Source of the DNA: Nitrospirota bacterium
Lineage (GTDB): Bacteria; JACPQY01
Direction: 5' to 3'
Assembly: GCA_016180645.1 (NCBI GenBank)
Contig: JACPAV010000028.1
Location: 1-64,000 of the forward strand
DNA length: 64,000 nt
In this document: positions 51,322-60,894 of the stretch, piece by piece
Layout of the letters: each line of letters starts with the position of its first letter
How positions within the stretch are numbered: position 1 is the stretch's first letter
The notes under the pieces: generated by a model
The model's database searches: none
What the model was told of the DNA's origin: nothing
The model's input: only the letters and a program-made list of their open reading frames with translations
Position numbers and translations under genes: made by a program

Positions 51322-52716
51322 CTATTTCTTGACGCTCAGCACCGAGTGGTCGACCATGTCGTCGTACCCCCAGATGCCCATCTCGGCGCCGATGCCGCTT
51401 TCCTTGATTCCGCCGTAAAGCACGTCCGGCTCGAGCCAGAGGTGATTGTTCACCCAAACCGTGCCCGCTTGGAGACGCGAGGCCACTTCCTCCGCCCGCT
51501 CTCGGTTGGCCGACCAGACCGATCCGCCCAATCCGAAATGGCTTGAGTTGGCGCGCTCGACGGCCTCCTCGACGTCGCGATATCTTAGAATAGGAAGCGC
51601 CGGTCCGAATTGTTCTTCGGCAACGAGCGGCGCGGAGTCGTCCAGGCCCGTGACAATCGTGGGGAGAAAGAAATAACCTTTGTCCGCACCACGCTCCCCA
51701 CCGGCCTCGATTTTCCCGCCCCGCTTTCGGGAGTCCGCGACAAGTTCCGACACGCGTTGCAACTGGGGCTCGTTGTTCACCGGGCCCATCTGGTTGTCCG
51801 GATTCAGCCCGTCGCCGACCTTGGCGGCCTTCGCCATTTCGGTGAGTTTGACCACCAGCCGTTCGTAGATGCTCTCATGCGCGTACACGCGCTTAATCGC
51901 AATGCAGATCTGGCCTGCGTTCATGAAGGCATTCCGGTAGATGTATTTCGCGGCCTTCTCTACATTGAAATCGTCCAGCAGAATGGCCGCGTCGTTCCCG
52001 CCGAGCTCGAGCGTGTAACGCTTGAGCGTATCGGCGCCGTCTTTCACGACGGTTTTCCCGACCTCCGTGCTCCCCGTGAATGAAACTTTCCGGATGTCCG
52101 GATGCTTCACGATGGCCGATCCAATGGAGCCAGGGCCGCTGATGCCGTTCACCACGCCGGGAGGGAGCGCTTGCGAGAGGATCTGAATCAATCGGAGCGT
52201 GGAAAGCGGTGTGTAGGAGGCGGGCTTGGAAACGACGGTGTTCCCCGCGAGAAGGGCGGGCGCGAGTTTCCAGCAGAGAATGGCGAACGGGAAGTTCCAC
52301 GGCGTGATCGTGGCGACGACGCCCATCGGCTTCCGCTGTAGGACGACTTTTTCCGAACCGTCGTCTTTCAGCACGGTATTCTCGACCGCAAGGTTCGCGT
52401 AATAGCTGAAGAACATCGAGCCGAAGAAGACTTCTCCGCTCGCTTCGAGGAGGGGCTTGCCCTGTTCTTTGGTCAGGAGCTGGGCGAGATCCTGCATGTT
52501 CTCCTGAATGAGTTCGGAACACCGTTGAAGGGCTTTCCGACGGGCCGCTTGGTCCTTGCTCCAGTTTTTGAACGCCTTTTTCGCGGCCTCCACGGCCTGA
52601 TTCACCTGGTCGGGTGTGGCCTTGGGCACTGAATCCACCACCTCAAGCGTCGCCGGATTGCGCACCGGGAATGTTTCCCGCGCGCCGGTACTCTTTCCAT
52701 CGATCATCATTTCCAT
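51322..52716 (-). CDS. Aldehyde dehydrogenase family protein
   Basis: 464 residues, GGAGG before ATG. NAD(P)-binding TPWNFPFAIL, KPASYTPLS and FTGSTEVG; catalytic Glu in LELGGNDAA and catalytic Cys in NAGQICIA. The sequence is of the lactaldehyde/succinate-semialdehyde type. The exact aldehyde is not visible. Convergent spacing to the neighbouring SGNH operon is 18 bases on the same strand, so it may lead that operon. Confidence 0.9.
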   Translation of the reverse strand: MEMMIDGKSTGARETFPVRNPATLEVVDSVPKATPDQVNQAVEAAKKAFKNWSKDQAARRKALQRCSELIQENMQDLAQLLTKEQGKPLLEASGEVFFGSMFFSYYANLAVENTVLKDDGSEKVVLQRKPMGVVATITPWNFPFAILCWKLAPALLAGNTVVSKPASYTPLSTLRLIQILSQALPPGVVNGISGPGSIGSAIVKHPDIRKVSFTGSTEVGKTVVKDGADTLKRYTLELGGNDAAILLDDFNVEKAAKYIYRNAFMNAGQICIAIKRVYAHESIYERLVVKLTEMAKAAKVGDGLNPDNQMGPVNNEPQLQRVSELVADSRKRGGKIEAGGERGADKGYFFLPTIVTGLDDSAPLVAEEQFGPALPILRYRDVEEAVERANSSHFGLGGSVWSANRERAEEVASRLQAGTVWVNNHLWLEPDVLYGGIKESGIGAEMGIWGYDDMVDHSVLSVKK

Positions 52717-52861
52717 GCAATGCCTCCAATCATGGGTTGGACAGGCGCTGAAGCTACCACGCCCACCCGGAGGTCTCAATCCATCCGCCCGGTGGCGGGT
52801 TGCACGGCTCTTGGCGCTGTTTGCCGGAGGGTGTAGTGTTGGAGCTGATGAAGGAGGCCAC

Positions 52862-53254
52862 ATGTTGACGCAAGCGGAAGTGAAGACCTTTTCGGACAAA
52901 TTTCTGGGGGCGTGGAACGAGCAAGACGTGGCAAAGGTCGTCGATTGTTACACCCCGGACACGGTTTACCGGGATCCGAATACGCGAGGCGAAGTGAAGG
53001 GGAGCGATGGAATGCGGCGGTATCTGACGAAGCTTTTCGCAAGCTGGCAGATGCATTGGTCGCTTCGCGAGGCTTTTCCGCTCGACAAGCTGAACGGCGT
53101 GGCGGTGTTGTGGCATGCAAAGATCGGCAAGCCGAACGGCGGACCCTCCGTGGAGGTGGACGGGATGGATCTCGTCGTCATCGAGAACGACAAGATCAAG
53201 CGAAACGAAGTCTACTTCGACCGGGCCGTGCTCGCGCCGTTGCTCGGTATGTAG
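52862..53254 (+). CDS. SnoaL/NTF2-like protein
   Basis: 130 residues with AAGGAGG upstream. FLGAWNEQDVAKVVDCYTPD, then VYRDPNTRGEVKG and VEVDGMDLVVIENDKI form the cone-shaped NTF2 fold of SnoaL-like polyketide-cyclase relatives. Function unknown; usually isomerase, hydratase or ligand binding. Confidence 0.82.
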   Translation: MLTQAEVKTFSDKFLGAWNEQDVAKVVDCYTPDTVYRDPNTRGEVKGSDGMRRYLTKLFASWQMHWSLREAFPLDKLNGVAVLWHAKIGKPNGGPSVEVDGMDLVVIENDKIKRNEVYFDRAVLAPLLGM

Positions 53255-53280
53255 CGGGTTTTGTCCCGGCCGGCGATCGC

Positions 53281-54234
53281 TCAGTCAGGTGGTCTGCGGC
53301 CGTTCTTCTGTCCCCGGATCAAGCCGTGGGACTGAAAGAACTTCTCGACGCGCAGGTTGATCCAGTCGGGGAATTCGATGGGAACGTAGTGCGTTCCATT
53401 CGGAATGACCATCAGCTCGGAGCCGGAGATCGCCTTGTGCATCTTGATCGCTCGACTCGCGGGCGTCATGTTGTCGTGGTCGCCGAAAGCGATGAGCACC
53501 GGGACTTTCACGTCCGGGAGCACGTCGCCGGCGTCATGTTCCCCGAGAAGATTCAGCGTTCGGTAGTAGACTTCAAAATCCATGTTGATGAATTCTGCGG
53601 CCACGGAACGGAAGATTTCTTCGGCACAGGTCTTGCCGACAATGCCGAGGAGTTTCATCCCGTCGAAGGCCCAATCCTGCTTCAGGAGCCAGTCCATCGC
53701 CTTCTTCTGCGGGCCGCCCATCCGTTCGAGAAGGGTGATGAATCGGGGGAGCGTGGCGCGAAGGCGGACGTTCTGGACGAAAGAGTCGAAAGGCTTTCCG
53801 TCCACCCCGGAGAAGGCCACGATGGCATTGAACCGATCCGCGTGCTCACGGTAGTACTCGAAGCAGACTTGGACGCCCATGCTCCACCCGGCGAAGATGG
53901 CGCGAGGGATGTTCTCCTTTTCCATGAGGATCTCCAGGTCGCGGCACTGATTGGGCACGGAGAGGGTGGACAAATCCTTCGGGCGCTGGGAGGTGTACAG
54001 CCCCCGGTAGTCCCAAATGTAAATGCGGAAGCGGTCGCCGAAGTAATCGATGAAGAATTTCCATGGGACCCAATTGCCGCCGAGGCCGTTGGCCACAACC
54101 AGGGGGATTTTCCCCCGGCCCGTGACGTGGTACCCGATGCGGGTGCCGTCGTAGCTGCTGAAGGATCGGGACTCGATCGGGTATTTCACCTCGATCGGGG
54201 CGACGATGGGCGGCTCGCTATGGGTTTTCATCAT
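53281..54234 (-). CDS. Alpha/beta hydrolase
   Basis: 317 residues. Nucleophile elbow GWSMGVQ, Asp in AFGDHDNMT, His in NGTHYVP and an oxyanion NGLGGNW loop. No signal peptide, so probably cytoplasmic. ATG 54234 (or the next ATG three bases on) overlaps the stop of the VolA-like gene by about 17 bases; the last gene of the 62.1-53.3 kb operon. Confidence 0.87.
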   Translation of the reverse strand: MMKTHSEPPIVAPIEVKYPIESRSFSSYDGTRIGYHVTGRGKIPLVVANGLGGNWVPWKFFIDYFGDRFRIYIWDYRGLYTSQRPKDLSTLSVPNQCRDLEILMEKENIPRAIFAGWSMGVQVCFEYYREHADRFNAIVAFSGVDGKPFDSFVQNVRLRATLPRFITLLERMGGPQKKAMDWLLKQDWAFDGMKLLGIVGKTCAEEIFRSVAAEFINMDFEVYYRTLNLLGEHDAGDVLPDVKVPVLIAFGDHDNMTPASRAIKMHKAISGSELMVIPNGTHYVPIEFPDWINLRVEKFFQSHGLIRGQKNGRRPPD

Positions 54235-57200
54235 GGAACGCGCAAGTGTTGCTCTCCAGACACGAATCGTCAAGCAGTTCCCGGCCGTCCGTGCTGACGA
54301 AGCGGGCCATCTGTTGGACGATGTAGTTGTCGAGGTTGAAATCTTTATTCGGGTCGGACGGCAGAAAGCAGTGCTGGCCGTGATCGCTGAGGTAGGGGAG
54401 GCGGAACCCGGAGACGCCGGAGGCTCCCGGCTGAACGTCGCCTACATTTACTTTGACGCGAAGGGGCGCGAGTCCCTCCGTGCGGAGGTCGGGGGCGTCG
54501 AGGTCCGCGTCCTTCCGGCCCGTTTCCTGAGCATCCCATCGGTCGGCTCCTTCATCGAGGTCGTCCAGGTCGAATAGAATCTTTCGCGCATCATTCCAGG
54601 GCGGGCCGGCGAAGCGCCGGAGCCGCTCAACTCCCTCCGCGGCGAAATGCTCGACGATGAGGTCGTTTTCGACGCGGTCGGCCTTTCCGCTATAGGCGAA
54701 CGTGCGGCGGGGAGTGGGGTAACCGATGTCGATGATGCCTGCCGAGCGGGCGATATGGATGCCGGTGTTGACGGGGACGGCGGTGTCGCCATCGGTGGCG
54801 ACAACGAGAATGCGCTGAATCGGGTCCGTGACCTCGCGGTCATACGAGAAATCCAGCGGGTCCTTGAAGTAATGGGGCGCGGAGCCGCCCGGGTCGCCCG
54901 AGTCGAGGATGACTTGTGAGATGGCGGAGAAGCGCCGGATGCGGGGCGAGTTGCGCTTCATGCCCAATCCCTCCGTGATCGCGGCGATCCGGCTGCGGGC
55001 CATGTACCGCGCGCCTTGGAAGAGAAACGTGTTCGTTGTCATGTTGATCGGTTCGAAGTCCGCGCAGGGTTCCGAATCGTTCCAAGTCTCGTCTGCATCC
55101 GAGGTGCGGCAGAGCCGGATTTCGAGGGGGTCACCGAACAGGAGCGGTTCGTCGTCATTCAGATCCGGCACCGTGTCGGGCGGCTTGCCTTTTCCGAGAT
55201 CGCCGAGGAGGTGGCGTTTTTCCGTGGCGTCGAGCGCGTCCGCGGCCGCGGCCAGCCTGAACCGTCCGCCCCCGCTCACGACGGCGCGATCCCACTCGCC
55301 GTTCCTGAGATTGTGGAGTTCGATGCGTTGGCCCGCCTTGATCTTGTCAGTTCTCAGAAAGACCGGTTGTACGCGACGGTTCACATCCGTGAGAACAAAC
55401 TTGACCTCGATCGTGGAAGGGTCCGCCGGGTCGGGTGTGCCCGAGATGATGGGACCGAATAGCGGCAGGTATACGGCTTCGACGACGCCGTCCTGCGTCG
55501 TTCGTGCTGCCACGTCCGTCAGGCCCGCCGCCCCCGAACTTGCAATCCCCGCGACGAACGCAGGTTCGAGGCCGAGCGTGTAGGCCGTCATGATCCCGCC
55601 GTTCGAGCAGCCGTCCATATAGTATTTCGCGCCGTCCGCCAGCGGTCCGCCGAAATCCACGACGCCGTCGCGGTTGAAATCGCCCGCGAGTGTTTCTTTC
55701 GTTCCATCGCCGTCCATGTCCATCATTGCCTTGCCGTCCCAGCTCCGGAACATTCGAATGAGTTGGAAGAAATCCACGCCCGTCTGCCTGACGGTGTCGC
55801 GTGTATGGAAAAGATCCACGCCCCAGAAATCGCCGCCCGAATCGGCGATGCCGTCGTTGTTGAGGTCCCGCGCGCGGCCCTTGAAGAACACGCCGTCCAG
55901 CAGGGGCAGCCAATCTTTGGGGATGACGTTTCGAACGAGGGCCTCCTCATCTTTGGACGGTTTGAAAAGGCCGTGAGCCACGGAATCGACGCCGCAGTAC
56001 GCAATGCCAAAACGGTTCATCACGCCGGCGAAGCCGATGCCCTCTATTCGATGAAGCGTGTAACCGTGGGAATGCAGGCCGAGAGGGATCGGCCCCGTCT
56101 GACCCGGTCTGCGCTTGGGAACGGCGCACACGAAGGTAATGAGATTGTGCCCCACCGTGGCGCGGCCGGTCCGAAGATCGATGTCGAAGGATTCATCGTT
56201 GTCCGCCGGATAGAGGGGGTTGACGTTCGGATCCGGCGACGGCTCGCCGATGCCGTCTTTGTCCGTGAGAAAATAGGGCGTGTCCACGAAACCGGCGACG
56301 AGGTAGTCGGTGTACTTGAGACTTTTCCGGACTTCTTCCACGAACGGCGCTCCGGTGCCGATGAGCTGGCCGACGAGTTCCTTTCCGTAGTTTTCCACGA
56401 GGTTGTCCAGCTCCGCGGCCGGCAGGAGGTAGGGATTTTCGCGGCCGGCGCTGTCCGCGTAGATCCGTTCGACGTGGATGTCGGGCGGGTATTGGTCCTG
56501 GATCCAGGCGAAGGGCCCTTTGCCGTACATCCCCTTTCGGATCGCTTCCATCTCGCGGGTGACGGCTTGGGTGGTGAACGTCCAGGCGAAGGCGACGTCG
56601 CTCATCGCCATGCCGGGCAACTTTCCGTCCCTGATGAAGTCGGCGAGGGGTTGCAGGTCGTCCGTCTGCGTGGCGGCATTGACGAAGGGGAAGGGCGACT
56701 CGATGGGCTTGCTGTCTTCGCCCGTGATTCCGGTGGTCAGCACCACGGCGTAGGTCGTTTCCTGTTCCAGGGGAATGAGCGGTCGGACGATCAGTGTGTT
56801 CGTTTCGCGCTCATAGAACGTCATGAGGCATTCTTCCGGCCGGCACTTGGGGACGCAAGCGCCCGACTCGGACTCATAGGAGACGACGGTGCAGCCTTCC
56901 TTGAATATTTGGTCGACGGGAGCGGCAGGTCGCCCTGTGGGACTGCATTGGGGGATGACGGAATCGCGGATCATGTTGGGTTTGTCCAGCACTCCGTCGA
57001 AATCGGTGTCTTCGCCGGCATCCAGCGAGCCGTTGCAATTCACGTCCTCGTCCACGGTTTCAAAAAAAAGATTGTTCGATGTTCTGTGCGGATCGTTTTC
57101 GAAGAGACCGAACGGCGCCTCGCCGCCGCCGGCGCCGCGGTCGCTGTCGATCACGTTCGGGAAATTTCCTTGGCCGACATCCAGGGGGACCGGCTGGCCG

Positions 57201-57652
57201 AACGAACTTGATTTCGGATCCACGTTGACGAGGTAAACCAAATCATCCGAGAAATCGCGATTGGGCGGCCAGTGGGCGAGCACAAAAGGCGCGAGGTCGA
57301 GCGGCCGATCGAATTGTACGTAGATCGGGCCGAGGATGCTGAAGCCTGTAAGCTCGGCGGCCTGGCGGCGAACGCGACGCTCGATCTGAGTCGGGGCGAG
57401 GAGGGAGAGGGTGACGCGCCGGCCGGTGGGCGAACTTGGATCGATTCTTGTCGCGATGTTGTTGGGAACCGGGATTTCCGGGAGGGGTTTCTTGAACAGA
57501 TCCCACACGACCTTCGGCCCGCCGGTATGCACGGTGGCCGTGATCCCTCTTGGACCGTCGCCCGCGCATTGAAACAGCATCAACGCGAGGGCCAATAGGA
57601 TCGTTCCCCACGAGCCACGAGCGACGAGCCACGAGTCACGTCTTGTCAGCAT
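54218..57652 (-). CDS. VolA-like secreted alpha/beta-hydrolase with Ca-binding loops (copy 2)
   Basis: 1144 residues. Signal region ILLALALMLFQC (Cys34), then LFKKPLPEIPVPNNIATRID and LTGFSILGPIYVQFD as in copy 1. Ca-type loops DVNCNGSLDAGEDTDFDG, DLNNDGIADSGGD and DMDGDGTKETLAGDFNRDG. Candidate triad: Ser683 (DGCSNGG), Asp in VVATDGDTAVP, His in HGQHCF. Longer than copy 1 mainly by an insert with Cys residues near 250-290. Outer-membrane lipase/esterase by family logic. Codons 6-15 are a heptamer array. Confidence 0.78.
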   Translation of the reverse strand: MLTRRDSWLVARGSWGTILLALALMLFQCAGDGPRGITATVHTGGPKVVWDLFKKPLPEIPVPNNIATRIDPSSPTGRRVTLSLLAPTQIERRVRRQAAELTGFSILGPIYVQFDRPLDLAPFVLAHWPPNRDFSDDLVYLVNVDPKSSSFGQPVPLDVGQGNFPNVIDSDRGAGGGEAPFGLFENDPHRTSNNLFFETVDEDVNCNGSLDAGEDTDFDGVLDKPNMIRDSVIPQCSPTGRPAAPVDQIFKEGCTVVSYESESGACVPKCRPEECLMTFYERETNTLIVRPLIPLEQETTYAVVLTTGITGEDSKPIESPFPFVNAATQTDDLQPLADFIRDGKLPGMAMSDVAFAWTFTTQAVTREMEAIRKGMYGKGPFAWIQDQYPPDIHVERIYADSAGRENPYLLPAAELDNLVENYGKELVGQLIGTGAPFVEEVRKSLKYTDYLVAGFVDTPYFLTDKDGIGEPSPDPNVNPLYPADNDESFDIDLRTGRATVGHNLITFVCAVPKRRPGQTGPIPLGLHSHGYTLHRIEGIGFAGVMNRFGIAYCGVDSVAHGLFKPSKDEEALVRNVIPKDWLPLLDGVFFKGRARDLNNDGIADSGGDFWGVDLFHTRDTVRQTGVDFFQLIRMFRSWDGKAMMDMDGDGTKETLAGDFNRDGVVDFGGPLADGAKYYMDGCSNGGIMTAYTLGLEPAFVAGIASSGAAGLTDVAARTTQDGVVEAVYLPLFGPIISGTPDPADPSTIEVKFVLTDVNRRVQPVFLRTDKIKAGQRIELHNLRNGEWDRAVVSGGGRFRLAAAADALDATEKRHLLGDLGKGKPPDTVPDLNDDEPLLFGDPLEIRLCRTSDADETWNDSEPCADFEPINMTTNTFLFQGARYMARSRIAAITEGLGMKRNSPRIRRFSAISQVILDSGDPGGSAPHYFKDPLDFSYDREVTDPIQRILVVATDGDTAVPVNTGIHIARSAGIIDIGYPTPRRTFAYSGKADRVENDLIVEHFAAEGVERLRRFAGPPWNDARKILFDLDDLDEGADRWDAQETGRKDADLDAPDLRTEGLAPLRVKVNVGDVQPGASGVSGFRLPYLSDHGQHCFLPSDPNKDFNLDNYIVQQMARFVSTDGRELLDDSCLESNTCAFHDENP
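57609..57636 (+). repeat. Degenerate heptamer array (unit like CACGAGC)
   Basis: Four 7-bp units CACGAGC, CACGAGC, GACGAGC, CACGAGT at the N-terminal codons of the VolA-like copy 2, coding for SWLVARGSW. Confidence 0.75.
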
Positions 57653-57762
57653 GACCCGCCATTCTATACATCCGGAATCCTCCTGGCGAGGCGAATCGGG
57701 CGGGATGCGTGGGCGTCAGGCTCCGTTTGAAAACGGTTCACATGCCCCGTGCCGGGAGGCCG

Positions 57763-59787
57763 TCAATCGCCGCAGGGTCCGATGGCCGGGCCGCCCGCGG
57801 GAACCCGTGGAATCCCCCGCCGGAAAGAATCCAGGAAACAGCGATACTGGTATTGGGGAGCTTCGGTCTGGAAGACAACTTCATGCCCGTCTTCCAATCC
57901 ATCCTCGGGGTGTTGAATCACCACAGCGGTCACCCGCTCACCGGAAATTTCGACATTGCCGGCGGCAGGAAGGGGGATGTGCGAACGCCCGGTCAGCGGG
58001 AGATACGTGGAGAGCGGGGTCTGGCCGATGAGATCGGGAGGACCCGGCCCGTCTCGCTCCTCGCCGGCGAGGTCGAGCCCCAGCGGCAGAGAAAGGGCGT
58101 TGGCGATCCGGGGGAGGATGTAGTGGTCTACGATGCCCTGAAGCATGAGAACGTGGCGCGGCCTTTCGCCGGGCGCGGGCTCCGTCACGATGCGCCGGGC
58201 ATAGACCTGCGGGTCGGCCGACTCCGCGCCCCATTGGACCAGCGTGAGCACGGGATCACCCGCCGCAAGGGCGCGCCCTGCCGATTTGTATCCGAGAAGC
58301 GCCTCTGCGATCGGCCGGACTTCGACCGGTTTTCGCTTGTACAGGATGTTTTCAATCCAGCTTCCCCCGGCGCCGCTCAGGATCGCCGCCCGGTAGCGGG
58401 GCTCCATGGCCATGGCCAGGGGCGCAATCGTCGCGCCCATCGAATGGCCCATGAGCGCCAACCGCTCAACGTCGAACCTGACTCCCGCCGAATCAAGTCC
58501 GGGACAGCCGGACGCGTCCACTTCGAGTCGTTCCACAACATGGGCGACGAGCGCGATCTCCAGCGCCGACTGCCTCACGTTGTCTCGCAGGGCCACGGGG
58601 TTGAGCACGTTGAACATGAGAAATTGTTCGTCGCCGCGGGAGACGTTGCGCAGTCCGCCGTGCGGGCCGTCCACGCTGATCCCCGCAAACCCTGCGCGGG
58701 CGAAATGCAACGCCGGACCGGTGCCCGGCACACGCGCGTCCGCCCCGGGGAAATCCTGCGGGCCGCGGTCCACCAGCGGCCGGTCCCCCCCCCCGCCGGT
58801 GCGGATGAAAACGACGGTAGGGAATCCGGAGGGAGGCATCGGCGCGCGTGGAAGCGTGATCACCATGTTGGCCTCCTCGACTCCGTGGAGGATGGGACGT
58901 CCCTGCGCGTCCAGTTCCCATCCGCCCCCCTCGGTGGCATAGGGCGGAACACCCTGCTGGTAGTCGGGCATGGCGATGGTGCTGTGGTAAACGCAGTAGT
59001 CATCAAAAACTTCAGCTTGGACAAAGGGTCCGGTCGGCGCGGGGATGGGCCTGGAAACGGCGTCCTTCACGTAGGCGGCCATCTGGGTCGCGGGATCGCC
59101 GGTGGTAAAAACGCTCAGTGCCGCGATATCGCGTGTGGCCACCCCGTCTCCGTTCAACGCCTTGAGAGCCGCGCGATAGGAAGCGAAAACCCGCTCTCCC
59201 ATCCCGGCCGGCGGCCGGCCGGATGTGATCTCCTCCAGTTCGGACGGCTGCCCGAGCGTCCTGCCTTCCGCGTCACCGGTCCGTCGAAGAACCACGGCGG
59301 CGTAGGCGGCGTTCGGTCTCAAGGGGAATCCCTGGACCGGAAGAATCGAGAGAAGATTGGGCGCGCCGAACGGTCCGCCATCCGCGTTGAAGGTGACTTC
59401 GACCGGCGACCGCGCGATCGTCCCACCTCCCCATTCGAGTAGGAAGATCGTCGCGTCGGGCCCGATGCTTTCGAGAACCGTCGGCAGATGGGTGGTGCCA
59501 AGGGGCCCCGTGAACGAAAAGTACACCGCGCCGCTGAGGGCGAAACCGCGATTGTCCCGCGCGATCAACTGGGCGGCTTGACGCACGAGCGGAATTCCCG
59601 CCGGGTTGGGGAAACCCTCAAGCCGGATCGCGCCATCGGCCTGGAGAAGATCGTCGCTGGGGAAGGGCGCCGAGTAAAAGGAATCGGTTCGCTCGAAGTC
59701 CATCCGTGCGCGCACGCCCGACCCCCCGGCCTTCGCGCCGCAGGCCAGATGCGCCGAGGCGAACAACAAAAGGAGGTATCGCTTCAC
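57763..59787 (-). CDS. VolA-like alpha/beta-hydrolase lipoprotein (copy 3, short)
   Basis: 674 residues. Signal YLLLLFASAHLACG with a lipobox; APFPSDDLLQADGAIRLEGF and FALSGAVYFSF correspond to the N-domain of copies 1 and 2. The nucleophile elbow here is the classic GHSMG with Ser449; His in IVDHYILP or the later HPEDG is possible for the triad. It lacks the Ca-type loops. It lies between the dipeptidase (6 bases) and copy 2 (110 bases). Confidence 0.78.
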   Translation of the reverse strand: MKRYLLLLFASAHLACGAKAGGSGVRARMDFERTDSFYSAPFPSDDLLQADGAIRLEGFPNPAGIPLVRQAAQLIARDNRGFALSGAVYFSFTGPLGTTHLPTVLESIGPDATIFLLEWGGGTIARSPVEVTFNADGGPFGAPNLLSILPVQGFPLRPNAAYAAVVLRRTGDAEGRTLGQPSELEEITSGRPPAGMGERVFASYRAALKALNGDGVATRDIAALSVFTTGDPATQMAAYVKDAVSRPIPAPTGPFVQAEVFDDYCVYHSTIAMPDYQQGVPPYATEGGGWELDAQGRPILHGVEEANMVITLPRAPMPPSGFPTVVFIRTGGGGDRPLVDRGPQDFPGADARVPGTGPALHFARAGFAGISVDGPHGGLRNVSRGDEQFLMFNVLNPVALRDNVRQSALEIALVAHVVERLEVDASGCPGLDSAGVRFDVERLALMGHSMGATIAPLAMAMEPRYRAAILSGAGGSWIENILYKRKPVEVRPIAEALLGYKSAGRALAAGDPVLTLVQWGAESADPQVYARRIVTEPAPGERPRHVLMLQGIVDHYILPRIANALSLPLGLDLAGEERDGPGPPDLIGQTPLSTYLPLTGRSHIPLPAAGNVEISGERVTAVVIQHPEDGLEDGHEVVFQTEAPQYQYRCFLDSFRRGIPRVPAGGPAIGPCGD

Positions 59788-59793
59788 GGGCCG

Positions 59794-60894
59794 TCACCCT
59801 CTGAGCGAGCCGATCGCACGGAGGACATTCCCTCCGAGGATTTTCCGAACTCGTTCCTCTTTCCATCCGCGGTCCAGCATGGCTTGGACGAGTCTCGGCC
59901 ACTCCTCGCACGTGGGCATGTCGCGGGGCGTTTCTATGAAACCGTCCCAATCGCTACCCAGCGCAGCCGTGTCTTCGCCCCCCGCGTCGATAAGGTGTTG
60001 CAAGTGGTCGACCACGTGGCCGGAGCGGACGGCCCTCGGCGGTGCGCCGAGAAAGGCCGTCTTGTACATCACGCCGATCACTCCGCCCGTTTCCGCGACG
60101 GCGCGGATCTGTTCGTCATCGATATTCCGCCAGTGCGGAAGAACCCCCGTTGTCCCCGTATGGCTGACCATGAGAGGCAGCGAGCGATCGTGCGTTTGAA
60201 CGGCGTCGAAAAATCCGGTGCGATGGATGTGGGCCAGATCCACGAAGATCCGGAGGGAATCGAGCCGTTTTACGAATTCGCGTCCGGCCGGCGTCAGACC
60301 GGCGCGTTTTCTGTTTCCCAGCGGCGAACTCGTCCCGCCGAGCGATGAATCAACCAGATGAACGAGCGTGACCTTCAGAATCTCATGCGGAGTCGGGCCA
60401 TCGAGAGTATTCCCGACGTCTAAGGCGTTTCCACCCTGGACTCCAAGGAACGCGGCGTGGCAACCGGACCGCCTCGCTTCCCGATATTCTCCCGCCGTTC
60501 GCACGAAGCGGACTTGGTCGGGGTGCGAGGCCAGAATACCTTTCATGCGGGCGAGGTTCCTGCCGAAGATGCGGGACCGTTGGGAGCCGCGGCGGAACGG
60601 ATTTGTGGTGATGGACCAGATGGCGCCGGAGACTCCCGCGTCCGTGAGCCGGGGGAGGTCTACCTGACTGTAATATCGGCCGCCGAGAATCCCCCGCCCG
60701 TGGCGTTTGGAAATGTCGTACCCAAAGACCCGGGACCAGATGAAGGAATCCACGTGCAAATCGATGACGTCGGAAGAGTGAATCAGGTCGATGGCCTCCA
60801 AGGATATTCCCAGCCGGCTTGCGGCGCCTTTGGGATCCTCCGGAGTCTCGACCAAGCGGGACCTCTTATCCGAGGAAGCTCTTCCCGAAACCAC
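59794..60894 (-). CDS. M19 membrane-dipeptidase relative with Gln at the bridging position
   Basis: 366 residues from GTG. Metal ligands His47 and Asp49 in DLHVDS; VTLVHLVDSS, LAHIHRTGFF and GSDWDGF are in place as in M19. The Glu that bridges the two zinc ions (IEGGH) is Gln153 in GVQGGNAL, and the following His is Asn. Family members cleave dipeptides including those with D-amino acids. Activity is doubtful unless another residue substitutes. The start overlaps the previous gene by 29 bases. No signal peptide. Confidence 0.78.
   Translation of the reverse strand: MVSGRASSDKRSRLVETPEDPKGAASRLGISLEAIDLIHSSDVIDLHVDSFIWSRVFGYDISKRHGRGILGGRYYSQVDLPRLTDAGVSGAIWSITTNPFRRGSQRSRIFGRNLARMKGILASHPDQVRFVRTAGEYREARRSGCHAAFLGVQGGNALDVGNTLDGPTPHEILKVTLVHLVDSSLGGTSSPLGNRKRAGLTPAGREFVKRLDSLRIFVDLAHIHRTGFFDAVQTHDRSLPLMVSHTGTTGVLPHWRNIDDEQIRAVAETGGVIGVMYKTAFLGAPPRAVRSGHVVDHLQHLIDAGGEDTAALGSDWDGFIETPRDMPTCEEWPRLVQAMLDRGWKEERVRKILGGNVLRAIGSLRG

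Noticed and set aside
55763-57211. 482-residue plus frame over the VolA-like copy 2
   Set aside because: Antisense of a gene with paralogue, Ca loops and catalytic motifs; composition is arginine- and valine-rich without recognisable domains.
57709-59442. 577-residue open frame on the plus strand over the VolA-like copy 3
   Set aside because: It is the mirror of a strongly supported gene (lipobox, GHSMG, family match) in GC-rich DNA; no motif or ribosome binding site of its own.
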